From Allolobophora icterica (taxonomy: Eukaryota > Annelida > Clitellata > Crassiclitellata > Lumbricidae), in assembly GCA_963556255.1 (NCBI GenBank), contig OY744609.1, positions 11,900,514 through 11,964,513 on the forward strand: DNA of 64,000 nucleotides. Reading direction: 5' to 3'. Below the pieces are notes generated by a model that ran no database searches, was not told the DNA's origin, and saw only the letters and a program-made list of their open reading frames with translations. Positions 21,201-49,432 of the stretch are shown piece after piece. Both the position numbers and the translations under genes were made by a program. Each line of letters starts with the position of its first letter. Position 1 is the stretch's first letter.

Positions 21201-24200
21201 TAAGTGACGTTCTTGATGAAATACTGAAGGTTTTTGAAGAGGTAAAGCAACACAGTTAGTCTAATTTATTCTTTATTTATGTTAGTTATTTAAAGAACTA
21301 CTATGCATGAAAATAAGTAATTCTGAAGTTACCAAAGTGCGAATGAATTGGGTCCAGGACAGAGTTATAAAAGGCCAGAATGAATAACTGGTCTGGACAA
21401 GTAATCTAAATATAGATCGTGTGTTGGCAAGTACTATAAAGGGCTCAGCAACTCAAAGCTTGTGATGTCGCAACAGTCCCATACTTTCAGATGCTAGAGT
21501 CCCTGCTTCAAGTGTTTACAGCCAAGGAAAGTGGTTGGTCACAATCAAATCCTGCATCATTGCAGCAGCTGACACATCTGATGGATATCTCAGAGGATCA
21601 TTACGGATTATGCATCGGTAATCCGTAATCGTTGCCAGATCTGAAACTCTTCTTGTGAAATCCAATTAGGTCGTGTTTTGAACTTGCATGACCTTAGTAA
21701 CCATAGTCTTTGATATTAGTGCATCCTAATGTTCACTAAGCTTGTCATCATTCACCAGTGATTCAGTGTACCAGTGACTTCTTTGCAGAAACATGATTCA
21801 GCACGTCGTGATGCAGAGGTGGAAGGAAAGATGCTGATTCACCAGAGCCAAGCCGGCTGTGTCATCGGGAAAGCTGGATCAAAGCTGAAGGAGATCCGCC
21901 TGGAAGCCGGAGTCGACATGAAGGTCTACCCACAGTGCTGTCCACGCTCGACCGAGCGCATCATTCAGGTGGTCGGCAGACCACACAACGTCAGCAAGTG
22001 CATGACGAAAGTTGTGGACATGCTGAGAACGGTAGGTGGTATTTCAGCCAGCTGGCGTAAAATAGGGGTTTAAATGGTGGTGCATGGAACAATGAAGGAA
22101 CTTCAAAGAATCATTGACTTTTATTTTTGAAGGAATTATCTAGCATAACAAGAGAAGCCCTTTAAGTTTTTCTGACAGGCAGCCATGGGTATGCAGCATT
22201 AGTTAGCGACTTCATTTTCTGAGTCTCAGCATAGGTGGATGGGTGGCTAGTTCTCCCTCGCCATCTCATCTTCCCTCCGACAGTGTGCTGTCAATGTACT
22301 CGTTATAGTTGAGTTGGCTAGGGTGTGCAGTTGGAGCAGAAAGTTGTATAAGTTGTTTTAAGCAAATCTGCCATGACAGGGATTTAAACCCCTGAATTCT
22401 TGGATAACAGTCCAGCACACTAACCATTTAAGTAAATTATAAATTTGTGTTGTGTGGCATGATGAGAGAAGTGGTGTGAATCTCATTAATAAATTGTGTA
22501 GTATAAGTGCTGTCAGGTCATGCGAATAATCTTTGTTAGCAGGAATCTAACCAGATGAGATGTATCAATGTTTCTAGTGGCCTCCACGAGGACCAAGCAA
22601 TCCGTATGATCCAGCCAACTATGATGAGATTGCAGCAAGGGAATACGGCGGATACCAAGACGAGGACCGTGGCCGAGGCCGTGATAGGTAAAGATTGCGG
22701 ACTAGGTTTTTTCAGATTTATTACATCATAATATTTCATGTATGGTGATCTCGATTACCTTTCTTGAACAATGTAAGCAGGCTTTGTGGTAAACTGTTTT
22801 CTGTAGCCAATTTTTCTGTAGATCTTCATGAATCGCAACTGGTTCTATCCAGGGAAATGAACTGAATGAGGTTTTGGAGAGAAGTGACCATCGTTTGAGT
22901 GTAACCTACGCAGTGCAGGAGTTCTGTCTTGAAGCATCTGCTCTTCTCTTAATATGGTTTCTTAAATCTTATGCTCGTATAGCTGTGGCCTGCTCATGAC
23001 GCTGATTTTGCAGTTCAAAGTCTTTACTTGTGTGATGTATTTTGTTTGTGCAGGGACCGCGGCCGACGCTCAAGTCTGAACAGAGACAGAGGAAGGTAAG
23101 TTCCTTGCTTTTTATGGTGCTCATTTATATTTAGTGACCATCAACTGGACATTATGATAATGGCACTATAGAAGTCATGAGGTTGGATTAGTCTGTCCAT
23201 CTAGACACTGGTAGACTCCATTACTAGTCTTCGGTTGTCAAGCTGTGTTACTTGTTGCAAAAATCTGTCCAGTTGATGGTTTGCTGTTGCCATGTTTGGA
23301 CCTAAGCCAAATATCTTTGAGTCATGCCCCTTGAGAAGTACTGTTACACAAAGGTTTTGAGTCAGTATTAGATTACAACTGTTTCCCTACAGGTTTATAA
23401 ATTTCAACTATGGTTTCATTTTAATTGATCCTTGTACATCATAATAATGGTGCTATAGAGATTAGATTTATGCCTTCTTGTACACATGGCTTTGCTTTTA
23501 TATGAGGGGTTGTCTTATGGCTGTTGCTCTCGATTCTTTTATAACTTTGGATTTGCTGTTTTCTCGAACGTTTTGGCTGTATTTCTAGATTTTTACAGAG
23601 CACTGTTTAAGAGCCTCTCCATGGTGCTGTTTTCTTTAAACACAGCTATCAATGGGATGTGGAGAAGTGTGTGAGGTTTAGTTACCTGACATTATCTTGC
23701 GGAGGCTGATGAACGCGTTTTGTGGTGAAATTTCAGTTTGTCCGGAGTGTCCAGTGGATTGGCTTCGCTTTCATCGCTGTTGGGAGGGCGTAGAACGACA
23801 CAGCAAGTCAGCATTCCGGCAGATGTAGGTTTATTCTATGGAATTTGTGCTCGTGACGCCATCTGTTGAGGGCTTTTGGTAATATACTAGAACGTTGAAA
23901 GCAGATATGTATGTGTTTTCAAGCAAGGCCTGCTGAAAATGAGCATGCAATAATATTTAGGATACTTTATAATATGTTAGGAAAAGTCTTAAACTGTGTT
24001 GTAAATTAATTATTTTTAAATTTGGGAGATTGCTGAATTGATTGGCATTTACCTTTGCATCGAGGGTGAAAGAATTGCCTTATATAAACGAATAAACATT
24101 TTTCTGCACGATTGGTGTTTGTTTACATTTTCAGTTGGCTGGAGTGATCATCGGTAAAGGCGGACAGAACATCCGTCAGATCAGGATCGATTCCGGAGCG

Positions 24201-24685
24201 GAAGTAGAGCTGAGCGATCCAACTGGAGGCCCAGGTGATCGTATAATTACGATCGCTGGAACACCTTCACAGATTCAGAATGCCCAGTTCATGCTACAGA
24301 TGAGGCAAGTGTAGAGGATTTCTTTGTGTAGTGCCTGTACCTGATATCTAGCTATCTTGAAGGAGTGCTATATGAGGATTTTCTCTATTATTGGACCGTA
24401 CGTTAGTGACTTGTTTAATAATGAAATGATACTAACTGCCACTGGAAGTCAATGCTTCAATGTAATTACTCTGCATTGTGCCTTCATCAAGCAGGACACA
24501 AGTGACTAGCCACTCCAATTCAGACAAATTGTTCTCTCTAACACAATATTTTCATTACCCTCCTGGGATATAATTGTTTTAGAAAAACAATAGCAATTAT
24601 TGCAGGTATTCCTTTTCTAGTTGAGAATCGTCTGATACTTGTTGTTTCTCTTTGTAGTGTAAAGCAACACCTGGCTAGGAACTAA
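18212..24685 (+). CDS. HNRNPK: hnRNP K homologue, three KH domains (spliced gene)
   Basis: Model: join(18212..18296, 18849..18997, 19636..19692, 20313..20356, 21169..21241, 21789..22031, 22578..22687, 23054..23095, 23737..23824, 24135..24304, 24658..24685), 1089 nt, 362 residues. hnRNP K binds poly(C) RNA and single-stranded DNA through KH domains and acts in transcription, splicing and mRNA stability, mainly in the nucleus. KH1 is about residues 70-136 (GRGG loop), KH2 about 150-217 (GKAG), KH3 about 290-355 (GKGG, then DRIITIAGT and QIQNAQ as in vertebrate hnRNP K). The KH2-KH3 linker has YDPANYDE, like the vertebrate YDPNFYDE, and an RGR/DRGR-rich part. Residues 29-68 are an RS-rich segment not typical of vertebrate hnRNP K. 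The last junction is GC-AG. Somewhat shorter than vertebrate hnRNP K (about 460 residues). Confidence 0.92.
18330..18410 (+). mobile_element. LINE/SINE 3' end with (ATTG)n tail
   Basis: AGGAATAAATGAAAATTGATTGATTGATTGG has a polyadenylation-like signal followed by a 4-bp tail, as in other LINE 3' ends of this window. It lies in the first intron of the hnRNP K gene. Confidence 0.55.
18849..18997 (+). CDS. HNRNPK: hnRNP K exon 2 (RS-rich segment, start of KH1)
   Basis: Encodes GRKRSRSRTRSPSRSRSRSR and a second Arg/Asp cluster, then CELRLLIQSK, the first KH1 strand. The donor at 18997 (CCAAG|GTTCG) is chosen because it joins to the DAGSIIG codons. An earlier GTGAGC at 18969 looks stronger but would create an immediate stop. 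Confidence 0.88.
19636..19692 (+). CDS. HNRNPK: hnRNP K exon 3 (KH1 GXXG loop)
   Basis: Encodes DAGSIIGRGGTNIKRLRQD; GRGG is the RNA-contacting loop of KH1. The acceptor is TTTCTTGTAG, the donor GTGAGTGG. Phase 0 at both ends. Confidence 0.92.
20313..20356 (+). CDS. HNRNPK: hnRNP K exon 4 (44 bp)
   Basis: Encodes CKAGITISDSHTPE plus two bases of Arg, matching the vertebrate KH1 piece around PDSSGPER. The acceptor is CGTCTCCAG, the donor GTATGC. Identified from phase and homology, since it is too short to stand out as an open frame. Confidence 0.85.
21169..21241 (+). CDS. HNRNPK: hnRNP K exon 5 (end of KH1)
   Basis: Completes the Arg codon and encodes IVSIAGDVKAISDVLDEILK and VFEE, the last strand and helix of KH1. 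It follows a long T-rich tract ending GCTTTGAAG. The donor is GAG|GTAAAG. Confidence 0.88.
21789..22031 (+). CDS. HNRNPK: hnRNP K exon 6 (KH2)
   Basis: Eighty-one codons hold the whole of KH2: MLIHQSQAGCVIGKAGSKLK through STERIIQVVGRP to VVDMLRT. The acceptor is CTTTGCAG, the donor ACG|GTAGGT. Phase 0 at both ends. Confidence 0.95.
22180..22430 (-). mobile_element. tRNA-derived SINE, GCAGCCATGGGTATG family, copy 1
   Basis: It shares GCAGCCATGGGTATG, TTAGCGACTTCATTTTCT, the CTCCCTCGCC and TCTCATCTTCC blocks and GTTGGCTAGGG with the copy at 36880-37130. The minus strand reads a tRNA-like head with B-box (GGGTTTAAATCCC). Located in an hnRNP K intron. Confidence 0.65.
22578..22687 (+). CDS. HNRNPK: hnRNP K exon 7 (linker)
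   Basis: Encodes WPPRGPSNPYDPANYDEIAA, then an RGR-rich tail. The PYDP.NYDE core is shared with vertebrate hnRNP K. The acceptor is TTTCTAG, the donor GATAG|GTAAAG. Confidence 0.9.
23054..23095 (+). CDS. HNRNPK: hnRNP K exon 8 (42 bp)
   Basis: Encodes DRGRRSSLNRDRG, continuing the Arg/Gly-rich linker that corresponds to the region of RGG and nuclear-shuttling signals in vertebrate hnRNP K. The acceptor is TTTGTGCAG, the donor GTAAGT. Its phase (1 then 2 bases) matches both neighbours. Confidence 0.85.
23737..23824 (+). CDS. HNRNPK: hnRNP K exon 9 (linker, start of KH3)
   Basis: Encodes SLSGVSSGLASLSSLLGG, RRTTQQ and VSIPAD, the first strand of KH3 (vertebrate VTIPKD). The acceptor is AAATTTCAG, the donor GAT|GTAGGT. 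Confidence 0.88.
24135..24304 (+). CDS. HNRNPK: hnRNP K exon 10 (KH3)
   Basis: Encodes LAGVIIGKGGQNIRQIRIDS through GDRIITIAGTPSQIQNAQFM. It ends at ATGAG followed by GCAAGT, a GC-type 5' splice site. If read through, the protein would end two codons later (QV, TAG). Confidence 0.92.
24658..24685 (+). CDS. HNRNPK: hnRNP K exon 11 (28 bp, C-terminus)
   Basis: After TTGTTTCTCTTTGTAG it encodes (S)VKQHLARN and TAA. Vertebrate hnRNP K has SVKQY at exactly this place, which supports the GC-AG junction with exon 10. Confidence 0.82.
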
Positions 24686-26639
24686 GTGTTGACTTGGCCG
24701 AACTGTGTGTAAATCATATTTCTGGTTCATCTCGAGTGCTTGTTCCGCGTTACCGAGACTCTGAAGATTTCTGTTACATTTTGGACGAAAATTTGTTTTA
24801 AGCGCCTCGGACAGTGTGCTGACTAACAAGAAAATATGTCAAAAGAGAATATTTAACTTGTTGTTTCTTAAAGTTTGTAGAAAGTTTAGCATACAAATTT
24901 GACTTCATTTGAAACAGTTGCATCTGCCGTTAGGTGTTTTCTTTTCATGTTTTGATTTTTATATTTTAGTATTCTGTTCTCACTTTGTGTTGACATACTA
25001 GTTACATGTAGTAAACAAAAAATTTTAGTGTGAAGGATACTTTTTTGTGACCTAGTGTCTGTTGTGAACAAACCTGATTTGTCCTGGGAAAGCATCTAGT
25101 TTTTTGCTTGTGTATATATCTTCCCGTTTTATAGGGCATTTTGGAGCTCTGAAAGGTGCTAAGAAGTCCTTGATGCTATATTTAAGTAGAATCAGTATTT
25201 GCTGAGGTGCATGGCACTGGACAGTTATGGAAGTGTTGCATAAGGTCCCTGCACGTCAGTGGTTTGTGGAGAAATTTGAACATGCGCACTCTGCATGCTT
25301 TGTGTTACGAAGTGCTCAACCAAATATGCTTTATTTGCCGAGGATAATCGGCCAGAGCTACTGGTAAGTAAGTAAGTAAATTATTATTAACCAATTGCTA
25401 ATCGCACTTTGGTGTACTGACATCTAATAAACATGGTTAAAAGTATATAACATTCTAACAATAAATGTTTTGCGCATCAGGCTGTCGTCTGGGGGAATTA
25501 TGTGGTGATGGGCACAAGGACGGCGGGAGTAATAAGTAGGTTTGGTTGGAGGTAGTAGTTGGTGCAGGATGTGGCCTGGGTCTGTCAGGACAGCCCCAAA
25601 GAGGTTGGTGTTGGCTTAGCTTAGGGCCATGGTAGCTGTTCATACAACTTCCTCAAATGGGACAAACTTCTGATCCTTTGTGCAGCTTTGGTATAGTGCA
25701 GACTGATGGCACACATTGCTGATGTCTGTTTGCAAAACATGTTACAATGGAATTCTTGTGACTGGCTGGGCAAGAAGTTTGTACACGGAAAGAAGAATCG
25801 AGAAGTTTTCTTCAGACAGACATTATTACTCTTTATGTTATACAGTATGACAGACTTTGTCATAAGCTTTTTGTAAATCGGTCATTTATGTTATATTGTG
25901 GAAGTCTGGAAGTCTATTCTCGGACGGATTTTGATGAGCCAACATTGTGAATAGGAAAAATATTGCTTGTGCGGCTGTGCTACAGCGCTTTTTAAATTGT
26001 CATAATTATTATTGTCATTTTTATTTTATTCTTGAGTTTATGCTGCACCATAAGTATGATCTGCTTGTATATTGCTGTTGCAGCGATGTTGATTAAAATT
26101 TGTTTTCAATCAGAAATAGTATAAAAACAAAAATGTGAATTTCATCTGTCAATTTCTACCAAGACCTAAATACATGTAACTAACTGGGGGCTGCTATGGG
26201 TTTTTGCAGGTTCTGATAAACCTCGCTTCTCTCACCCTTGGTTTGAACTGGTTCTGTCCAGGGAGAAAAATTTTTTGAATGTGGTATTTCTTGAAAGTAT
26301 CTACCAAGTAATGGTTTGTGCACTGTGATAAGAACACTATAGAAGCTTCCATGTTAGAGTAGGCGTTTCATATCAACTGAAGATATCTATTTGGGTTTTC
26401 TGTCTCTTGTCTTACATTGATTCTTTGTTCTGTCAGGAAACTGTTGTGTGATGTCTATGTGAAATTTTGTTTTGTGAGTGAAGGACAGTTCCGTTGAATT
26501 TCACTTAACATTTCTAATCAGGTTTGTGATCTCTTTAATTTCTTCTTTGAAGATTTGATCTTGTGAATAGGCCGTCCTTTATAGGGATGCAGTTTTTACC
26601 CCATTAAGCAGGAACAATATTCACGAGGCACAACTGTGG

Positions 26640-26870
26640 GGTCTGGGAGATGCAAGTTTCAACTCCCACTGAATCAGACTGAAATACATGATCCCTAAAC
26701 ATTTCACTCTGGTCATGTTTCTGCCACTGACATTAGAGTACAAATATATGGGGACGTGTACATACATGTATCTGTAATGGCAGTGGCAGAAAAATTACCA
26801 GAGTGAAGCGTTTGCGGAAGTATACCGGAGTGGGGATTTGAACCTCTGACCCACTAGGCAGGCGTGTGCT
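26640..26870. mobile_element. Head-to-head inverted pair of tRNA-like SINE fragments
   Basis: Arm one (about 26695-26735: TTTCACTCTGGTCATGTTTC, then TGCCACTGACATTA) is the near-perfect reverse complement of arm two (about 26777-26817). The outer ends carry B-box-like GTTTCAACTCCCAC and, inverted, GGTTCAAATCCCCAC. Together they form a foldback of about 230 bp. Confidence 0.6.
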
Positions 26871-26941
26871 CACGAAATTTATTAGTTTTGCTGGTGTTTG
26901 TTTAATCGGTCAATATTTGATGAAGAATGTTAGATTATTCG

Positions 26942-27924
26942 CAGTGATGGGCACTAAACTATTTTTTAAAAGTTAAACTAAAACTATTTTCCAACTAAAA
27001 AAAATAGTTTAACTAAAGTTGGCAACTGATTTTGGAAATTAGTTAACTAAAACTTTTTACGACAAACATTTTCACAATATAAGACGTTAAGTGAACTGTA
27101 ATAATGCAAGGCGTCAATGACAATTTAACCTTCAAACTATGCAATGTGTAATGTTGTGGCATACATGGGCGGCGATCATGGGGGGAACATGTCCCCCCAC
27201 CTTTAAGAGTGGGGGGACACGTCATACATTTGTCCCCCCACATTTGGAAAAAACATGAAAAAAGGTCAACAAATGTTAATGCGTGTGAGGGTTTCACAGC
27301 CTTTTTTGACAAGATGAGGTAAAAACTCATTTTTTGAGGAGAAGTGTCTCCCTCCCCCCCCCCCCCCGAAAAATCAAGTTGAGAAGAATTTTCTGAAAAA
27401 AGGTCATCAAATTTAGTTGGAGATGAATTCGTAAAAAAAGTCATGAGAATTCGTAAGAAGAGGGTAATGACACATTATAGTTGGGAGGCCCGGAAAAAGT
27501 TGTCAAAAAGAGGTGAATGACCGTCATCAACTTTTTTAGAAGATGAAGTTTTACAAAAGTCGTGTGGAAATTTTTTGGGGGGACATGAATTCCCAAAAAA
27601 GATCATCGACCAGACGACCATGGGCGACTTTGCCCCCCCACCTCTCAGACAAGATCGCCGCCACTGGCATACAGTTACATGTGTACTATAAGTAGTGTAT
27701 GAATTTGAAAGCTAAAACCATGCTGACAGTGTTCAATGTTCACTGTGGAAATATAGTTGCATATTGCTTATTTTTTTAGTTAAACTTTTTAGTTAGCAAC
27801 TAAAAATTTTTAGTTAAACTATGGTTTTAACTAAACTATTTTTTAGTTAAACTTCTTCCTTAACTAAATTTTTTTAGTTAAACTAAAAGTTAGCAACTTT
27901 TTAGTTAACTATTGCCCATCACTG
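26942..27924. mobile_element. hAT-type MITE, CAGTGATGGGCA termini, with a nested element
   Basis: Inverted ends CAGTGATGGGCACTAAAC and CAGTGATGGGCAATAGTT are flanked by ATTATTCG (26934-26941) and ATTATTTG (27925-27932), an 8-bp duplication with one mismatch. The subterminal DNA is dense in AGTTAAACTAAAA. A second MITE sits inside at 27166-27665. Confidence 0.82.
27166..27665. mobile_element. Nested GGCGGCGAT MITE, copy 1
   Basis: The ends TGGGCGGCGATC and, inverted, AGTGGCGGCGATCTTG lie between exact 8-bp duplications GGCATACA (27158-27165 and 27666-27673). The interior has G6/C7 runs and AAAAAAGGTCATCAA motifs. The minus-strand open frame over it is not a recognisable protein. Confidence 0.88.
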
Positions 27925-29129
27925 ATTATTTGTGACTTGAGAACTAGGAAGCTGACTCAGTTGAGTAAGGAAGTAGGCCTATGCAAAATAATCTATTTGT
28001 TCTCAAAAGTGCCGCTTTATATGTGCTGTTACGTAAGCATAAGCGAAACTCATAGAAACACATGTATCTATTTAGGGATTGAGTGATAATACAGACATGA
28101 GTGTACAGACAGGAACTTCCAACGGATACAATGCAAAAAAGCTGCGCCAATGCAGCGGGATGAGACTACTTGAGGTAGATTTATATCTTTTCATCTATAA
28201 TTACCGGAATGACGCACTTGGGTTTTCCGCAGGAGCTGTGTGAACTGCGGTTGATGTACTGAGAGAATTACTAATTTTGGCTACATGGGATGGTTATTCC
28301 TAGTAACGATCCGATCCAGTTACACTATAAAGGCCTAACTAATGAGCTTCTACCAATTCCGTCTTCTGCTTATATAAAAGCCTACGACCCTGAATTATTT
28401 GGCCGACATACACCCTTCAAGCCATTTTTCTCACGTACTACAGGCCTAAGCCGGTAATGAGTCGTGACCCGGAATCGTGACCCTTCTAAATTAGATCAAC
28501 TGCCCTACCCTGCAGTATCCTATAGATCCGTTCTGAAATTTCAACGAAGGCTTCTTTATCCTCGCTATGTAAGGAAGGGCGAGCATTTCTTCACCGGCAT
28601 TTTTGGCAACAGGACTTCTGCGACAGCAGCTTGTTAAAGTCTCTGATAATATAATCTTTCTTTTTAAGTGTTCCGCAAACATCATTGTGTTCGTTTCTGC
28701 TCGGCCGTATTTCACAATCTCCTCTTTTTCCATCGTTGTGTGCGAATGGACGCAAGTTTTTCTCTAGCGGCGTAACTACTCTTTCAAAATATAGTCTAAA
28801 AGATTCTCAGATAACATGGCCACAACTGGCATCATGTCCCTAAATCTTGAAGACTCGTATGGATTAAAAACTGTAGGCCTTGGCTGTGTAGGTCCTTGGA
28901 ACATCATCATCATCATCAGCTGCTGACGCTAATCGAATAAATGATCTATATTTTTTCAGTCATCAAATGTTGTGCTATCCTGCCATGGTGTGTAGGCCAA
29001 GTCTGGTACAATGTACATGTCTTCGTCTCTAGTGACCATCCAGAGTAGTCTTCAGCTTCCTCTGCTTCTATTTCTTTCGCATATATCTTTCATTGGATGC
29101 ATTGTGTGACTTTCGGAAAATCATCGTAC

Positions 29130-29362
29130 AAGAGCCCTATACTATAATAATATATAATATTTATTCTTTAATTAAGCGCCTGCAAACGCACTGCGCTGTA
29201 CATGTACATGTTATGCGATAAATCTTAACTACTAACAGAACAGACAGCCTGCAATACACGGCGCAAATTGCAGCCTACAAAGCATGTCCGCCTATGGGAC
29301 TCGATCCTTGTACCTCTCGCACTCTACGCCAGATGTTATCCAATGCGCTACCGGGCCTACCA
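29130..29362 (-). mobile_element. tRNA-derived SINE, full-length
   Basis: The minus strand reads a tRNA-like head with A-box GGTAGCGCATTGGATAAC and B-box GGATCGAGTCCCATA, then TCTGTTCTGTTAGTAGTTAAG and TTTATCGCATAACATGTAC, which recur at 40140-40180. Confidence 0.72.
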
Positions 29363-29446
29363 TTTGATGATTTAAAGTTAAAGGAAAAGTATACGCTTGA
29401 GGAACAGTATCGCTGTATTTAGTATCGTCATACATAGGCCTACATG

Positions 29447-29613
29447 CAGTGGTTAAAGTGGTTTGGGTGAGCAGTGGGAACGCCAAAGCAGAGTTTTATT
29501 GGAACGCATGCATTACCAGGGTTCTTGCCTTGTGAGCAGTGGGAACGCAAGCAACGAATTTCGAGAGCAGTGGGAACGCCGTTCCCACGCGTTCCCACCC
29601 ACTTTAAACCCTG
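29447..29613. mobile_element. Short hAT-type MITE, CAGNGTTTAAAGTGG termini
   Basis: The ends CAGTGGTTAAAGTGG and CAGGGTTTAAAGTGG lie between exact 8-bp duplications CCTACATG (29439-29446 and 29614-29621). The interior repeats GAGCAGTGGGAACGC three times. Confidence 0.88.
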
Positions 29614-30189
29614 CCTACATGTATGCATACACAGTTACACACGCATACATACACACATACATACATAGGCCAAACATACGTGCACACATGCCACATAAAT
29701 ACGTACATGCATAAATACATTCGTGCATGCAAATCTAGGGTGACCATGCAAGGCCTGACTCAGAGCCAATTATATGACCTTTGATCTAGGATAGAGACAT
29801 CTTCCTCTTAATTAACCGCTAGCTTTAATTAGGCTGCGATAGTCGTTTGCCTAATGCTATGACCAATCACATCAGTCTGACGTTCAACACCTACACAGGC
29901 CTATAAAATTAAACCAACCATCTGTAAGATTCCGTATTAGTAGAACTAAATTTCATTCCAGGATGTTTACATAACAGAAACATTAACTAAACCTATCAAG
30001 TGTTATATATGGAACTTAAAATAATCGAACTGTAGCGATTCGAAGTGTGGGACCTAACCGTTGTGCTTTACCGATTTTTTCAATGAGCTCCTGTAAATAA
30101 GCTGGCTCGCACGATTTGGTTATTTGAAAGATTAAAGAAATTCCGTGACAGTGATTACGACGTTGAGCTATTCGAACGCTTGAGGAACA

Positions 30190-30300
30190 GTAGGCCTATA
30201 GCCTACGCTTGAGGAACAATATACCCTTCAGGAACAGGGTACGCTTCAGGAACAGCATACGCTTCAGGAACAGTATACGCTTCAGACACAGTATACGGAA
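30190..30300 (+). repeat. 18-bp tandem repeat upstream of metalloproteinase A
   Basis: About six units of TACGCTTCAGGAACAGTA, 270-370 bp before the start codon. An isolated unit lies at about 29389. The same array precedes copy B at 54228-54345. Confidence 0.85.
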
Positions 30301-30563
30301 TAACTTGTTTCTGGTGGAATTGATTTGCTATACATCCAGTTAATAAGCTGGTCTCCCATACGCAGCTTTTGTGTGGTGCTCAGAATATTTAACATTTACA
30401 TTACAAATAAATACGTGAAAGGAAGACACTATTCTCTGTAGACAGCGTTACCTCTGAGTAGGAAATCATCTTCGCAAATTCAGTAAACTGCAGAAGAGTT
30501 AAAAGGATATTACATGTGAAGTTCTAGTAAATTATTTCACTGCATTTAAGACAGTTGTTCTAA

Positions 30564-47764
<17,201 letters not shown>

Positions 47765-47775
<11 letters not shown>

Positions 47776-48490
47776 TTATTTCTTCTAATTATGACGCAGA
47801 TATGGACCTGTCTTCATACTCTGATTTTTCCGGGCCTACCAGTCTTCCTACCATGACGTAGATAGGCCAGCCTCTCTCTTTACCAAATAGGCCTAATTAT
47901 GAGGTAAACTTGTATTGTTACTATGACGTAAACATACCATAATTTCATAGATTCCAGTTCTTGTTATTATGACGTAAATAGGCTTGCATGTCTTCTACTA
48001 TGACGTAGGCCATCTGCCTTCTTACCATAACATAGATAGGCCCTATTATGACGTAGCTACCGATACATTATTTTTCATAGATTTGGTCTTTTTATTATGA
48101 CGTAGATACACGTCGCCTTACTATAACGTAAATAGGCCCATCTGCAGTCTTCCTCCGATGACGTAGATAGATCCTTCTGTTTTTTTTACCGAGTCCATGA
48201 CGTAATACTGTAGGTCCTACTTGTCATTATGACGCAGAAATCCATCTGATTGTTTCGTATAGATACCGCTCTCATTATGACGAAGATATGTCTTCCTACT
48301 ATGACGTAGATAGTACCATCCGTCTTCGTCTTCCATCTGATTTCTTACTATGACGTAGAGACCCAGGTTTCTTCTTGCTATGACATAGTTATTTGCATTA
48401 TGACGTAATACCCATCTAATTAGGCCTACATCATACATCCCGGACTTATTACGATGACGCAGACACACGTCTTCCTATTATTACGTACAT
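47765..48490. repeat. TGACGTA array (CRE-like), reverse
   Basis: About 20 degenerate units of CTTCTTACTATGACGTAGATAG, the reverse complement of the 38970 array unit. It runs from the MMP stop codon into the first unit of the following duplication. Confidence 0.85.
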
Positions 48491-48584
48491 TCACTATCTT
48501 CTTACTAGCATCCCAATTAGGTCTACCTTTCGTGGTTACCGCAACATGTATAGTTTCAATAATTTTTCAATCAAGTATATTTTC

Positions 48585-49216
48585 TAGGGTTAGCAAGTTT
48601 TTGCTAAGCGGTGGAAAAACCCGGGTTTTATCATCGAAAAACCGGTTTGGAAAAACTAGTTGTTGTCGGCAAAAATACTTTTTGCCACAGTAAGATTTAA
48701 TAAATTTTGTTTCACTATTATTAAGCCTACTTGTCTTAGTAATTAAGTTAATATTTACCTGTGACCAAGCTGCGTGTACCTTCACTATTGTGGACTGTTG
48801 TGGTGGAAAGGCGCGCTGAAAGACACACAGTTGAACATCATTCTCTGCTCAGTTTTCGGCTCTTGCGGTGCGCCTATTGTCAGCCCCAGCAAGTTCTGCA
48901 TATAGGCTACTGAAAGAATAATTTCAAACTTTTTGGTTTATTCACAAGATTAGAATTCGCCTGGACAATAAAACAGCAACGATTCGAAGCTTGTGTTCTG
49001 TTACCGAATGCTTCGCGGTTCTCGTGCATCGGACACTGAAGATAGAACATTGGATTTATTCAACGATGAACTGGGCGGTCACGACATAATCAACATGTCA
49101 ACCTCTGTTGATACTGAAGTGACACTGCATGGCTTATTGACACTTTGAGAAATTGATAACTGTCAGAAAATGATTAGCATTTTTAGAAAGCAATGCTGAC
49201 ACAGAGTAAAATGCAC
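48585..49216. mobile_element. Truncated hAT-like element in unit 1
   Basis: The left end is TAGGGTTAGCAAGTTTTTGC, with flank ATATTTTC. The rest matches 50718-51350, but the right terminus is deleted. Confidence 0.6.
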
Positions 49217-49432
49217 CATAACTATAAATGTGTTCAAACGACACTTTTAAATAAGCCTGCACCGTCGGGTATTTGTCCATATATATTATATATATATAAT
49301 ATAAAATTATACACATTTATTTTTTGTTAATTTTATTATACTTATTTCAATTTAAATGGATATTATATTTCAAGATAAAGTAATTAGTCTAATAATTAAC
49401 TCATTCCATCTCAAAATTTGCGCCCCCTCTTG

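Larger units (their letters stand above)
24686..30560. other. 3' flank of hnRNP K and intergenic DNA
   Basis: It starts with the 3' UTR, AT-rich and without frames. AATAAA occurs near 25462 and ATTAAA near 26093 as possible polyadenylation signals. It then holds an inverted SINE pair, two nested MITEs, a SINE and a small hAT MITE. No further gene could be supported. Confidence 0.6.

Noticed and set aside
20152..21207. Several open frames between hnRNP K exons 4 and 5
   Set aside because: They fall in introns, are Cys/Leu-rich and compositionally unlike the gene.
27043..27444. Minus-strand 133-residue open frame
   Set aside because: Lies across the nested MITEs with their poly-G/C runs.
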